64,000 nt of DNA from Tretioscincus oriximinensis (GCA_022410635.1 JAJVDF010000259.1:1351000-1414999); one strand, 5' to 3'. Positions 37,290 through 49,859 are shown, numbered from the stretch's first letter. Translations and numbers: made by a program. The notes: generated by a model not told the origin, from the letters alone.

Positions 37290-37815
37290 ATCATTTCTCA
37301 AACTGTGTGCAGGAGAACTAGAAATGATTGAAAGAAGGACAAATAGAAGGTAAAATGTCTAAGAGGGATTTAGTGATTAGAAAAGGGTAGAACAGTTGGA
37401 ATGGATGAGGGGACAATTTTGGAAATTATTGTTTGGTGCAGAATTATCTACCTTTTCTTCCCTTTGAAAACCACCATAACTCTAGAGTTGTCAAAGGAAA
37501 CTGACTCTTGGGAGAATCAAGACAGACTTTTTTTTCCATAGCACATATATAACAGTTAAGTATTGGAATCCTTTGACACTATATGTAGCATTAACTGTGC
37601 ATTTGGATGGTACAAAAGGGAATTAAATCAGTTCATGATGGACAGAACTCTGACGTAGGAGATAATGTGCCGTTGCAGAGCAGTTTCTGGCATTCTATGA
37701 GCAGGGAAGAAAATATTTTGATATCCTGTTTGTGGTCTTTCATAAGCAACAGCTTGTCATTGTGAGAATAGATTCACTCAATGGATCCCAAGCCTGATTT
37801 AGCAAGCTATATTTT
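37290..37815 (+). mobile_element. Diverged CR1/L2-like LINE 3' part
   Basis: Degenerate RT-end and 3' UTR: ttaagtattggaatcctttg, ggtacaaaagggaattaaat, gttcatgatggacaga, then ttcactcaatggatccc and cctgatttagcaagct, the decayed form of the CR1 gatccagcagggct ending. Confidence 0.6.
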
Positions 37816-38108
37816 TATATTTTCATACACATATCTTAGTCACCAATGATTTGTTCTATGACAACATTCTCTTGTTTAAATGACTTAATGGCAACTTAAG
37901 TTTCATTCATATGTAGTAAAATACAGGATCAAAGTACTTTGGAAATGGTAGTGGGTGAACTTTGTATTCTCATCCCATCTCTAACACATATTTTTCTTTC
38001 TTTAGATTGGAAGGTTCACAATTTGTTACAGTGTGAACTAGCCTTACTGCTAACCATCTCTAAAAACTTTTTTGTGCTGAGTTTTATTTCAGACTATATC
38101 ACAGAATA

Positions 38109-39035
38109 AAGACTCAAAAGTAGCGGGGGGGCACACAGAGAAAAAAATCTCCCCACTAGTACAGGAAAAGTCTTACAAAAATATGCAAATATCCAGTATA
38201 ATTCATAATAACATGGTATAACAACATGCTCACACAAGAGTCAAAATACTTGCCAATCCAAACATAACAAACATACTCCAATTATAACAGTAATATAATC
38301 AGCAATATAAACAGCAAAACTGCCGGCCTGATAAGAATGTAAGAATGCTCTAACAGGTACAGAGAAACAATGATGATACGGTGACTCCTGATTTGGCTTC
38401 AGTTACGTAGTATCTGCCTTCCAGTATAACGAGATTTATATGTAGAGCATTCCTAGTTGATGCATAAATCAGCCGAAACCTTCCACGCGGCAATACAGCG
38501 GAGTTTTCGATAGACTTTTTCAAGGCTGGATGCTGTGAAAAGTTGACCATACCGGAACATTTTTAGTGATGTTGTAACATCTTATTCCTGGTATCCTGGG
38601 CGATGCAGCCTTGAAAAAGACTATCGAAATCTCCACTGTATTGCCGTGCGAGAGGTGTTCGGCTGATGGCTGATTTTCACATGTACTAGGAATGCTCTAC
38701 GTATAAATCTCATTGCACTGGAAGGCAGATGCTACGTAATTGAAGCCAAACCAGGAGTCACCGTATAATCATTGTTTCTTTTTTTGAGACTCTGTACCTT
38801 TGGACAGTTTGAGCATTCTTACATTCTTACCAGGCCAACAGTTTTGCTGTTTATAGTACTGATTATATTACTGTTATAATTGGAGTATGTTTGTTATGGC
38901 AAGCATTTTGACTCTTGTGTTGGCATGTTGTTATTCCATGTTATTATGTATTCTACTGGATATTTGCATATTTTTTCAAGACTTTTCCTGTACTAGTGGG
39001 GAGTTTTTTTCTCTGTGTTTTTTCTCTCTGTGTTT
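38109..39035. mobile_element. 927-bp inverted-repeat element with 15-bp target duplication (unclassified)
   Basis: A perfect 15-bp direct repeat ctatatcacagaata lies at 38094-38108 and 39036-39050. Between them are two arms, 38109-38528 and 38606-39035, that are reverse complements with scattered mismatches: for example ccccactagtacaggaaaag against cttttcctgtactagtgggg. The inner ends are tttttcaaggctg and cagccttgaaaaa, around a ~77-bp unpaired centre. There is no long open frame. A 15-bp duplication is not hAT (8) or mariner (TA); long variable duplications are typical of target-primed retroelements. A Penelope-like pair of inverted terminal repeats is my guess. Confidence 0.8.
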
Positions 39036-39124
39036 CTATATCACAGAATAGACTGGCCTGCCATCTGCAGCCTAGTCTGAAATCAACCCCAGTACAGAAA
39101 CTGGTCATATTTCATTAGAGTTGT

Positions 39125-39395
39125 AGTGGAGACAGTGTAGAGAGAGTTTCCAGGTAGATTCATTCCAGGAGTGAGCACTCTCTACTAACCTTAGCTTCAG
39201 CCAACCCAGCTGTTTGAAAGCAAAATAAATTTTCTTGTACATAAATGGGTACCACCATAACATTGGTGGGGAGAAAAAAAATAGATGTAAGCCTTTGTGC
39301 AAAAAATAACTATATAAGCTACTCTGAGTCCCTTTAGGTGAAAAGAGTGAGCTATAAAAAAAAGATTTTCTTCTTCCTCTTCCTCCTCGGTTAGA
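39125..39395 (+). mobile_element. tRNA-headed SINE (family 2), forward
   Basis: Body and tail present: gagcactctctactaacctt, ccaacccagctgtttgaaag, taccaccataacattggtgg, gagtccctttaggtgaaaag, and a CTT/CTC-rich tail. The head is degenerate. Confidence 0.82.
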
Positions 39396-40263
39396 AAAAA
39401 TGTGATTAAAAATAGGATGAGGATAGAAAATCCACATGTTGTCATCTCTAATGCACTTTTTAAGACACTTTTGTGTTACAGACAACTGCATTCTATGCCT
39501 TCCACTTATATAGTCTGCCTATTTGGTAGAGCAAAGACCAGGAAAGGGAAATCTGGCTGTTCTTGTGCATGAATATTGAGAGGCTTGGAGATTAGTGGTG
39601 CTCTGCTGAGCATTCTAGGCATCCCTTCATGGTGGCTTAAGCATGTGCACATGGAAGGAACTCATTTATAAAGCACCATTTTGTAGCGACAGAGAAATCA
39701 TCTGATGGGCAAGTAATTTCACATCTATTGTTGTTGTTTTTGTGATGATCATTTCAAGGCAGATAAATATTGTGCTGCTAGCATGTTAAAATATCTGTTC
39801 TGTTAAAATGTGAACATTTTTCTTCATGGTCCTTTTAGACATTTTCTGAGATTTATAAATCATGTTGGTTAGCCTAAGTATACCTAACAGCTATTATATA
39901 AAACATGCCATCCTCAGACGAACGTGACAGTGAATGATAAATGACTAACTCATATCTGACGTGCTGGTAACACAAATAAATGCAGCCATGCACCCTTCTT
40001 ATCAGCGGTTTTTGTTTTCTCCCCCATGTTAAACTGTGCCAGACCTAGAGATAACATTATGTTTCCAGATGAGCAGATGTGTTCTCTGAGCACGGCAGAT
40101 TTTATTTTAAATAAACTACTGATCTGTTGCCTCTTGCCAGTTGTCTATAATCTGACAAAGCAAACAAAAATTGTACCTGATTAAACTGGGCAGAGAAATA
40201 AATAAATAAATACAAAATTCCAAAGAAAAAAGTTAGCATCCAGTGATACTGTGTGTCCCACAG

Positions 40264-40584
40264 GTTCTTCTTCCACTTTGACCCAAACTGCCTCCACTGG
40301 TGAGTTAGAGGAGGATATTGCGGCTACTGCTGGTGATATTTCTGTTGCTAGCACATCTGCAGGCGTTACTGTATCCAGTGTTCCCACTGCTACTATCACC
40401 AGCCATAGAGTTTCCGGAGAACCACGAGTCCAAGCTATGAATCTCAAAAAAGCAAATCTGGAAGCCACCAGTGCCAAGGCATCGTTCTCCCTTCAATCAG
40501 CAGATACCCAAAGTACAAGAAGACGGCCAAGAAATGCTGAACAGATAGAAACACCCCAAGTGCTTGCCGTTGTTACTCATAGAG
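40264..40584 (+). CDS. CSMD3: CSMD3 internal exon: cysteine-free Ser/Thr-rich linker
   Basis: The exon has 106 whole codons with no stop, acceptor tgtgtcccacag and donor agag|gtattg. Its first two bases complete the Gly codon left open at 15220, and its last base opens the Val codon closed at 57879. The peptide starts SSSTLTQTASTGELEED, runs through a Ser/Thr/Ala/Val-rich stretch, and ends with QSTRRRPRNAEQIE followed by VLAVVTHR. It has no cysteine, so it is neither CUB nor sushi, and no N-X-S/T sequon; it looks like an extended, possibly O-glycosylated spacer between CUB 2 and the next sushi domain. The remembered CSMD3 linker has the same TQTASTGELE-like start and ADTQSTRRRPR end, with a more divergent middle. 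Both junctions are phase 1, so skipping it would keep the frame. The acceptor tract is weak for a constitutive exon. Confidence 0.92.
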
Positions 40585-40969
40585 GTATTGGATGTTATTT
40601 TTCTTGTGCCCATTTAGACTACAGCCAATAGATGTGTCGTCTTCACTAATTCTCCTTGATGCCTTAATTCCATATACTTTAAAAGGAGAGGAAATGGCTC
40701 ATTTAGAAGATAGAAATTGGAGGGAATGATAATGATAATGTTAAAACTGTTAAAAGATTTTTTTTTTAAAAAAGAGTCATATTTTGCTGAAAACCTACTG
40801 TTTGATGCAAAATGTATTGTTGTTGTCACTGTTAATCACATCTTAAAATGAAAACTGAAAGTGGTTAATGAAACCACAATATATGAAACAATGAATTAAA
40901 AATGCATCAACAAATGGATCAGAAAAGCTTCTGAATAGGTTGTAATATTTGAGTGATGTATCTCATAGG

Positions 40970-41345
40970 CCTTTGCTGCACTGGGCCTTATTCTGAATTA
41001 TATCCCAGCATAAGGACCTTTTGTCCACATGCTAATACAGACTATGGCTAGGCATGTCCAGCTCATGCATAATCTACCGTATAGATGGGAAATTTTTATT
41101 CCAAGACATAATTCAGACTGACGCTCAGTCCCAAAATGACCATACTACTATTGTTGCATTAAGTTGAAATGTTTGGTTTTGTCCTTTTTCATGTAGGGCT
41201 TTTCTGCACTTGATCTTATTCCACATAATAAGCCATAATAGGAACCTGCCATCTACATACAAATGCAAACTACAGCAGGTCCTGAAGCCTGCCCTAGTCT
41301 GCACCAACATGTGAATGGCAGATCCCTATTCTCGATTAGGTTCCA
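40970..41345. mobile_element. Pair of short DNA-element remnants
   Basis: Two blocks share a pattern: ctgcactgggccttattctg ... cataaggacc at 40977, and ctgcacttgatcttattcca ... ataggaacctgcca at 41205, with gaatggcagatccctattct near the right end. Similar phrases occur near 1190-1235 and 25545-25630, indicating a dispersed family. Exact termini are unclear. Confidence 0.4.
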
Positions 41346-42305
41346 AAACTTGACTAGGTTTCTAACGTGCCAAATTGGTTATTCCATGCATGAATGGTTG
41401 TCTTGATTAATTGCTACAAACATCCCTGAAACATACAGTTTAGTGAGATTAATTTGTGAGCCATTTGCTTTTCTATGGATAAGCCCTTACCACAGATTCA
41501 ATATTATACACATTGTGGGAAATGACAATTGAAAAACGTGTTAGAAAAAACTAATTTACTGTCACATTAAAACCTTGCAATTGTTTCATAAATGTGGTAG
41601 AAATACTTAAAAGGTTAAAACTCAGAAAGTAGCATTTAGAAATAACTACCAGTCCTGTAGAATGATTAGGAACTATAGTATCTACATACAATAGCTGAAA
41701 AGTTTATTTCAGCCTAATGATTTATTACGGGGCTTAATAAAATGGATATATACTTTAATTTAAATTCAAGTTATGATATCTGAACTTCCAATATTTACAA
41801 CAAAGTTGTTATGTTTTGATTAATGTATGTGTATTCAGTTTAGTGCTAAGAAACTAATTTTAACAAATAGCCCCGTATTTTCTAATCCGTGAAGCATTAG
41901 CTCTGTTTTGATTGCAGCGAATTACATGTTAATATACATATTAGTATTTTTGTTTACACATTAAACTAACCATGCCTTTTGGAACTGAACAGCTCATCCA
42001 GAAGCAGCATGAAATCTTCACCAAATCTAAAAGAATATCATAGCACAGAAAAATAAGAATTTGTTATTTGCCTTCCATGGCAGAATCACCTCTTGTCTCT
42101 GGAGTTGCCACGAGGAAAGTGGAACATTGTTCTTATGGCATATTGACAAGGGTGACATATACAGTATTGCGAAACGTATTCACTCATACCTGCATTCAGT
42201 TGTGTTGGTTGGATGAGCAAATACTTTTGGAAAGTATATTTTCAGGTGGAACTTTTACCTGCAATAATAAAATCCCTTTTTGATTGTGTGTAGTAGAGAT
42301 AAGGA

Positions 42306-42500
42306 ATGTGCTAACGTATGGAACATGTGAAGAAAATGTGGGGATGCATTCTTAAATACTGATGGAAAGGAAGCAACTTGAGGCAGAAAATTGTAATGGT
42401 CATTTGAGGTTACAATTTTCAGTCTCAAATTGCTTCATCCCCATCAGTATTTAAGGATGCATCTCCACATTTACTTCATACTTCCCTTACGTTAGCATGG
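42306..42500. mobile_element. Palindromic MITE, ~195 bp
   Basis: gtgctaacgtatgg at the left pairs with ccttacgttagcat at the right; inside, ggatgcattcttaaatactg pairs with cagtatttaaggatgcatc and cagaaaattgtaa pairs with ttacaattttcag. The loop is ~15 bp near 42405. Confidence 0.75.
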
Positions 42501-42640
42501 TGCAATTGGCAAATGATTTGGCAGCACTCATGCCACACTAACATAAGCAAAGCATGAAGAAAATACATTTTACACTATATAAAAAATTCACAGAAAAGCA
42601 GCTTTCATAGCACTTTTCACCAATGCAGCATACTCTAGGG

Positions 42641-42797
42641 CAGAGATGTCAAACTGGTGGCCCTCCAGATGTTCCTGAACCACAACTCCCAACATTCCAT
42701 TCCACTCCCAGCACTGTACTTCACTCTGCTAAACCAAATTGAACATTGGGAGTTGTGGTTCAGGAACATCTGGAGGGCCACCAGTTTGACATCTCTG
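42641..42797. mobile_element. Palindromic hAT MITE, 157 bp, perfect 8-bp target duplication
   Basis: Ends cagagatgtcaaactggtgg and ccaccagtttgacatctctg are exact complements. Flanking ctctaggg at 42633-42640 and 42798-42805 is identical. The arms extend ~65 bp each (ccctccagatgttcctgaac ... gttcaggaacatctggaggg). The CAG..GATGTCAAAC start is a hAT hallmark. Confidence 0.93.
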
Positions 42798-43485
42798 CTC
42801 TAGGGCATGCCACCATCTCAGCTGGCACCAATCCAGATGTGCAGCTGTTCAAAAGCATGGTCGTTCAATAGTGCACGTCCAGGAATTTCCTGCTGACGAA
42901 ATACCCAGATACACAGCACCAGACACTGGTGACAGGTAAGATCACTACACATTTCTTGCGCTGCTGCCTCAGTGATCTGTTTATTACCTGATGATCTTTT
43001 GTAGTGCCATCAATACATATGTCTGGACACACATAAGCATGGGATGAAGACAACCTTTTCTAATAATGTACCCTCAGGGTGTCTGCCAGTGATTTTAAAA
43101 AGTATATTGTGCATACAGGATTTGTGTGTGTATGTGTGATGTATGTGACTGTAATTCTGTGGCTAGAGGTATTTATTTATCTTATCATTTGTCATTTCTG
43201 GGGCTCTTTCAGCTCCCAGGCAGATTCAGAAACAAAATCACATGACTGTAGTCATGAACTCATAACACATTTCCTATTACAGGCTCTACTGTCCCAGCAA
43301 CACCTTCAGCTATACCTTTGATTTTTCTTATTTGCTTTTTGATTTTTTGTAGATCACTCTGCAGTTGAAGCAGGTAAAGATAATGCATCAAGATCACCAC
43401 TAAGTTAATCCAGCTTCAGATCACTCTCAGAACACGTTTGCCAAGTGTTTAGGCAGGATGTTTTGTTTCAGCATTCTTTATAGCT

Positions 43486-43625
43486 ACATCCAAACGTCAC
43501 CTACTTATTTCACTATAGTTGGATATTCTGGAATAAAGCATGGATATTCTAGAATAAAGAAGTTCAGACTTTTATTTCATAGTATCCAACTATAGTGAGA
43601 TAATAAATGATGTCCGGATGCAATC
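43486..43625. mobile_element. Palindromic MITE, ~140 bp
   Basis: acatccaaacgtcacctac at the left pairs with atgatgtccggatgc at the right; ttcactatagttggata pairs with tatccaactatagtgag. ttctggaataaag and ttctagaataaag are an internal direct repeat. Confidence 0.72.
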
Positions 43626-43801
43626 TAGCTTAGAAAACTCACCTTTGGGTTAGATAATGTGAAAAGAAAGTGATTAATCACTTTGCTGCTGTGTTTTTCC
43701 ATTATGAAGGTAGATTACAGGGGAGACAAAGGGACCAAGAAGCAGATAACCCATCCTCTAGTGAAGCTGCACAAAGTCTTCAAATAACAGCACCATCAAC
43801 C

Positions 43802-44150
43802 TGAAGTAAGAAAGTAATTTTATTGAGGATCTTAGGACCAGAGTGGCTAACAGGCTGCAGGGTATGAGGACCTTATATAAGACCTCTGGGTCCTTGGGCC
43901 AATCAGCAGTTGGCAGTAACCCCTTATAGGTTCCTTAAAATCTGACCAATAAACACTCAGTTCCCCAACATTTAAACATCATTCCCAGAACACATAAACA
44001 ACCAATGGGCAAACAGCTCATCAGATATATGACTTTAACTATACCCTGAAATCTACTGCTCTTACTGCCTTCACTCATTGGTTTACATTTAAGCATAAGT
44101 GTTAGTGATGGAACCAGTAGCAGTTGATTCTCCCAAATTTCCGCCTAACA
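43802..44150 (-). mobile_element. Solitary LTR, reverse orientation, 349 bp
   Basis: On the - strand: starts tgttaggcgg, has CCAAT-type boxes (attggtcag and gattggccca), a TATA box in cttatataagg, and the polyadenylation signal caataaaatta, and ends ...cttacttca. The TG...CA borders and promoter/poly(A) order are those of a retroviral LTR. No internal coding region adjoins it and no clear target duplication is visible. Confidence 0.65.
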
Positions 44151-45888
44151 TCAGTTTCTCAAACCCCTCTTCAGGTGGATTTTGCTAACAGAATGAGAAG
44201 GAAGAAAGAAATTATTGAATGAGTTAAGGAGGTCTTTCACATATGAAAGTCTAACTCCTATGGACAATCTCTTGAGTTAAATTGTTTTTCCTTTTCTCCC
44301 CTCAGCCACCTAGTTATTTTCAGATAATAAAATCAAATACATCAACTCAGTTATAATGTCAATTGTGACAACTATTTTCCTGTTCGGAAAGGTAACAGAA
44401 TATGTTTTCTCCTGGAATCATCTTTAAATGCCATGACTGAATCTTTCAAATTGATTTTTTAAAAGTGCAGGGCTTTTTCCACTAGTTGAGCTGCTATCAT
44501 CTTTTTGTATCCTATGCTGAGAAACAGATAGCTTACTGTCACCTCCAATAAGAAATCTGACCTTTCTTCATTTATGATGACATTTCTACATTGTTTTTGA
44601 TACTACATCTTAAGCGGAATCTTAAATGTTGTGTATATATTGTTAAAAGTATGACAGTATCTTGCAAAAAAGAAATATTAAAAATGTTTGCAGACAGAGA
44701 TGGTAGTGCAAAATGTCACTGTATGGATTTTTAGAAAATATAGGTGCTAGATTTTGAATAGAAGTCCTTGAATGCCACTTTAATGTATATAAAAGTGAAC
44801 ACTCATAATTCTGTAGATGCGTTTTTTGCTTTATTTTATTTCCTCACTGATGTCTGTGAAGATGGGAGCACTGCAAAGTCTACGATTGAGCAGTCTGGGT
44901 GGTTGGGGGGCATGAGCAGAGGGAGACAGCAGAGGAAGGGTGTGTGTGGCCTGGACAGGTGAAGCATGACCTAGGTGGATGGGGAGGGGATATGGCCCTC
45001 GAGTTATGTTACAAATATCCAAATGGCCCCTGGAAGATAAAAATGTTCCACACCCCTGAGATAGATTATTCAGTTTTAATATCAGAAAACTAAAGTTATT
45101 TTTTCCCTTAAAGTAAAAAAAAATGTGATTAGGTGTTGATAACCATTCTCTGCAGTTGTCTGGATTCACGACTGGTTAATAGAAGCATGTTGAATATATG
45201 AAGTAGTAATTCCTTGTTTAGCATAATTCCATAGCAGCATTCTAGAAAAGTTCCGTTTTATAAGACAGTAATGTTGGCATCAAGAGTTCGTGGCTCAGGC
45301 TAAAATCAGGCTTCTATTAAAGTGATGGTGAGGGTGGTATTGATGGTAGTGGTAATGATGTTGGTTTTAACAAATTACAACGATCAAACAAATCATAATA
45401 ACTATAATCAAGCAAAGTCAACTAATCAATATTATAACAAATAAACAACACCTAGCAGGGAATAGTGGGAAAACCATCATCCAAGGTGTGGAAAGGGAGA
45501 AGGATATGAACAATTAGAGCAGAACCATTGCTGTTTGGTCTAAAGGGAACCAGACTGGATTTAGATTCATACTTTTAATCCACTTTGACTGGACTAAACC
45601 AAGGGTGGGGGATCTTTTTTCAGGCTTAGTCCAGTTGTTCAGGATTAAAGATGGATTTAAAAATTGTCTGAATCTAGCCCCATTTGTTAATGAATTAAGA
45701 GCAGTCATCAAATCATCATAATAAGAGCTAATAAAATACCTTCATTGATGTAGGAAGGGGGGAGAGTTAAGAACAATGCTTTATATTAAGAAAAATGTTT
45801 GCTGCAGTCTTTTTCAATCATGTGCTGATCATGTATTGTCTCTGAAATGGATGTACATTTTCTTCCCCTCCTCTTCCTCCTTCTCCTT

Positions 45889-46385
45889 CCTCTTTTTTTC
45901 TTGATGTAATAGAAGCCATACTGAGTGAGATCAAAGCCCATTTAATCACCATTCTGTCTCATGCAGACATTACCAGGTACACCTGGACACTCACAAGCAG
46001 AAATAGGCAAAACCTTTGCCCACTCTCATCTCCCTGTAAATGGCATTCAGAAGAATCCAGCTCATCACTTCAACCCAGAATCAGTATCCTACCATCAATT
46101 CTATTAGTAATCGATACATTTGGCTTTCATGAATTTGTCTAAGCCCTTCTGAAAGCTATAAAGAATGGTACCTATCACTACCTCATTTAGATGTAGATTC
46201 CATCGATGAGTGGTCCTCTACATGGAAAAATAATGGCTGGCCTTGTTTGGGCTGACTCTCCTGCCCATCAGTTTCAAAGATGCTCTCTATCCACCATATC
46301 CACTCTAAACATGATTTTATGTTCTTCAATCAGGTCTTAAGTGTTAACAGGGTTCTTCCTATCATTCTATCATGCAGATACACTA
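45889..46385 (-). mobile_element. CR1-type LINE 3' UTR, reverse
   Basis: agccatactgagtgagatca, caaagcccatttaatcacc, ctgtctcatgcagacattac, tgaatttgtctaagccctt and ctatcactacctcatttag are the complement of the usual CR1 3' region (gatccagcaggg, ctagatgggcc). A pyrimidine tract lies just upstream (45868-45900). Confidence 0.7.
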
Positions 46386-47219
46386 ACGCTCATGGTGGGA
46401 CATGCTACATTCTTCTAGTACAGACACACTGTCCAGCAGGATTATGATCCTTTCCCATAAGGCACTTTCATGGCTCCAATGAGATTGACGTGTTTCTTGC
46501 CATAGATAGATGCTTTTTGTTGCTCAGATTTGACCGTTCATCATCAGCAGAATTTTCAGTAGCACTATAAATTGTTACAACAGTCAATTATCACACCCAT
46601 AATCATCAGATAGCAGGCTTTATGTTATTTTATACTGAATTATACCACAGTGGCCCTAAACAGTGAAATAGCAAGAGGCTTTATATAAATTATGTTTTCT
46701 AAGCTTAAAATGTCACACCTCAGTCTAAAGAAATGCAGCGATTGCAGTTAGCTGCTTGAAAATCCTCCTCCTCCTCATCATCATATCCAATATTTAATAT
46801 CTAATTTTATTAAATATTAATAAAATCTAATAATTTTATTAGATAAGATAAATCAATTATTTGTGAACTAGAATCAAACACACTTTCCACACAATGTGTT
46901 TAGACTGTGCTTGCTAGATGCTTCCAATTCCCCTAAACTGAATAATTTCTTGAGAAATGGTTTAACTGCACATCCTTTACAGCTGTAGTGTTCCATGACT
47001 TGAAAAGCATCCATGGGCATGCTCTAGCTATGCAACTTTAGAGTTTGATGGACTTATGTTTTGCTGAAAACCTCAGTATTCCACGTTACCATTATTGACA
47101 TGTCCTCATCATCATCTAGCAAGAACTCAGATGAGAAAGACTCTGCTGGGCTTAAATTCTTGCTTTGGTCAACCTATCAGTATTCTCTGAGCCACTGACA
47201 GGGCCTTCTTTTGAGACAA

Positions 47220-47649
47220 TGGCAACGTCTGCACATGCACCGAAGGAGTGCATTTTAAGGGAGAGCAGACTCACACCTACTTGCTTTCTGGTGTGGCAAT
47301 AGTGTTGATCTACTCCTGAGTAGTGCTGCATTGCCATTGAGACAGCAGGGATGCTATCCTCATGGTAACGTAGATCCTGCATGCCAGTTTCCTGATTGGT
47401 TGTTGGAGTGTCATCTCGAGGAGTGTCACCTTGAGATTGCACTCCAGCAACAAGGAAGGTCTCTTGATGGCATCTGCATGTGGATGGAGCACTGCCTCCA
47501 CCACTAGATCACTATTTCCCCATTCTCCAAAGTAGTTGGGAAATTGGCCCTTTCCCCCCAATTGGTGTGGATGGCCCACAATCTAGTGCCACAGGGCTGT
47601 TTCTGCAGTGCTCCCATCCAACCACAAGACTGATGTGTGGATGCAGCCA
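47220..47649. mobile_element. DNA transposon remnant, GGCTGCATCCACACA-type ends
   Basis: The left end ggcaacgtctgcacatgcac and the complement of the right end (ggctgcatccacacatcagt) form an imperfect inverted repeat. The immediate flanks share aat, which would fit a 3-bp target site. The interior is GC-richer than its surroundings. Confidence 0.5.
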
Positions 47650-48865
47650 ATAGCTGAGAAAGGAGAAGAACAGGTTGATGTTTAAGATTTTGCTACCTGC
47701 AAAAAGGAGAAACAAACAGAAGAAACGTTAATGAGGACAGCTGAAAGTGTTCAGGTAATGAAGCCCACTCAGTCTTCCTCTGCTTCAAGAAAGGAATTAT
47801 AAATAAGCCAGAAGCTCTGTAGTTGGTTGTAGATGACAACTGATTCAGATTTGCACATGCTTATCTCTGTCTCTGTCCTAGTTCCTTGTGATGCCTGTTA
47901 GCTATTCACATTACTATTTAGGTTTCTGTAGCTAAGACTGAAGGTTCCATTAGTTGTGTTGCCAATTCTCCAGGGTTCTTTTGTTACTATTTTATAGCTG
48001 AAGTAAAGCCAGTTTCAGTTTACTTTATTGCAAGTTTCTATTACTGTGTTGACACTGATGTGCCCTTTTATGATATTATGGTTAAAGCAGTGGGATATGC
48101 TGTTGCATCAAGAAGATGTTGTTCATGATTTCAAACCTTGCTGGAATTCTACAATTGGAGGAGATTAAGAGATACAGTTTTTTGTATAGATAGTCAGGAC
48201 TATTTCCACTTAAAACCTATTCCACAATAATTTCTGTAATGAAATAGGTAACCCATGCCTACAGACATAGTGGTTTTTTTCCAATTTGTATTTATATGGA
48301 ATTCATTTGTTGATCATGTACATAATGTAGAAACAGTTTATAAATGCTGTAACTCCTGCTGAAATAAATGTGTTGATATTGGTTTCAGCAATTTTTCTAA
48401 ATCTTATTTTTAAAATGTTTTTCCCCCTTAGTTTGATGCTGATTTTTAATGCACTAGGCAATGCATTCAGAAGATGTAGATATGAATTTTCAGTTAGACT
48501 GCTAGATAGTTATTAATAGAATGTGACCCAGCACTACAGTTTGGGGTATATGCATGGTTGAAGCCTTCCGTTTTAATATTGTTTAATATGCCAGTAGATT
48601 TATTTTGCTTTGAAAGTATTTTCTCTGGAAACAAGCATGTTAGATTAAATAATCTTCATTTTATCAACTATCTATTACATCTCAAATATCCTAGGAGAAA
48701 AAAAGAAGAAGACGTTTCTCCTACTTTAGCAGGACTTGAAAGAAGCAAAAATTGTAGTTGGATTATATGTGCAGCTATATGGGCATTTAATTGCCATTCT
48801 TGTAACATTGCCTTCATTTTAGAAAGAGACATTGGCAAGTTTGTCACTTCCTAAACCGGTTACCA

Positions 48866-49231
48866 GCTCACCCAGATCCTAGCACCAGTTGGAAGTGGTC
48901 ATCACTATTATTGCCAACATCCATCCAGAATTCTCCCAGTAAATAACATGACATCAGGATAACGTTGAACAGAACAACAAGAGTTTTATTAAAAGCCTAA
49001 GACTGCAAACACACTAGAGCTAAAAATGGATGCAAAATTGAGTTCGTTGTTCTCTGGGTGCATTTGGTTACCAGTAGAGCCTACTGCGGAGCGCTCCCAT
49101 GTTCCTCAGTATGCACACTACTCATTTGTTGTCCAGAGTAACGCCAGTCGCGTTAATTCTAGTCTGCCTGTGGAATTTCCTATAGCTGCTCTCCTTTGTG
49201 CAGGTGCTTTCATTGCAGATTCACGTTGATC
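48866..49231 (-). mobile_element. Possible second LTR/leader fragment, reverse
   Basis: On the - strand this shows a polyadenylation-like cttttaataaaactcttg and, further on, tggtgctaggatctgggtga, which looks like retroviral leader sequence. It abuts the 49232-49859 block. No TATA box or TG..CA border was found. Confidence 0.3.
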
Positions 49232-49859
49232 TGTCATGTAATGGTGATTCCCAGGCTGGTGTTCCAAATCACCCAGACAACTTCATCCTCTCAGCAGTGC
49301 CGTGATTTATTCTGCCTGGTTTATTCTGAGTAATAGGGGGAAGGGAAGGAGTCACTCAGCAGTTGTGGGTAAAGCTACAGACAGAGGGTGGGAGGGAATG
49401 AAGGTGATCTAGTTGTCACCACGTGTTCTGTGGGGACATTGAAACAGGACTGAGAGAGGAATGGAAACAGGGGATTTGGCATTCACTTGAGATTGGCTTT
49501 GGAGATTTCCAAAGCACTTTTGCATCTGCTTTTATCTCTAGTGCATATGCAGTCTAAGAGTTCTTATTAGGTTTCAAGCAGACTTCAAATGTTTACATTC
49601 TGCATTTAAACATTTTTTCTTTTCCTGCTCCACTCTCTGTTATTCCAGCACTTCTGGCTAAACTGCTTCTAGATATGCATACAACTCTCATGTATTTTTT
49701 TATAAACAAATCAGCAGCAGCCATTGTCAACACACACACCAGCCTTCTCTTCTCCTGCTTTTTATATATATCTCAACCTCTGTCTCAGGCTCTCATCTGA
49801 TTGCCTGGCTCATGTTCCATGTCTCCTCCCTCTTGTTGCCTGATTAAGTCATCACAACA
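49232..49859 (-). mobile_element. Solitary LTR-like block, reverse orientation, 628 bp
   Basis: On the - strand: starts tgttgtgatgacttaatcag, has ccaggcaatcag, a TATA box in gatatatataaaaagcagg, polyadenylation signals in cagaataaaccaggcagaat, and ends ...ccattacatgaca. TG...CA borders are present. Target duplication not visible. Confidence 0.5.
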
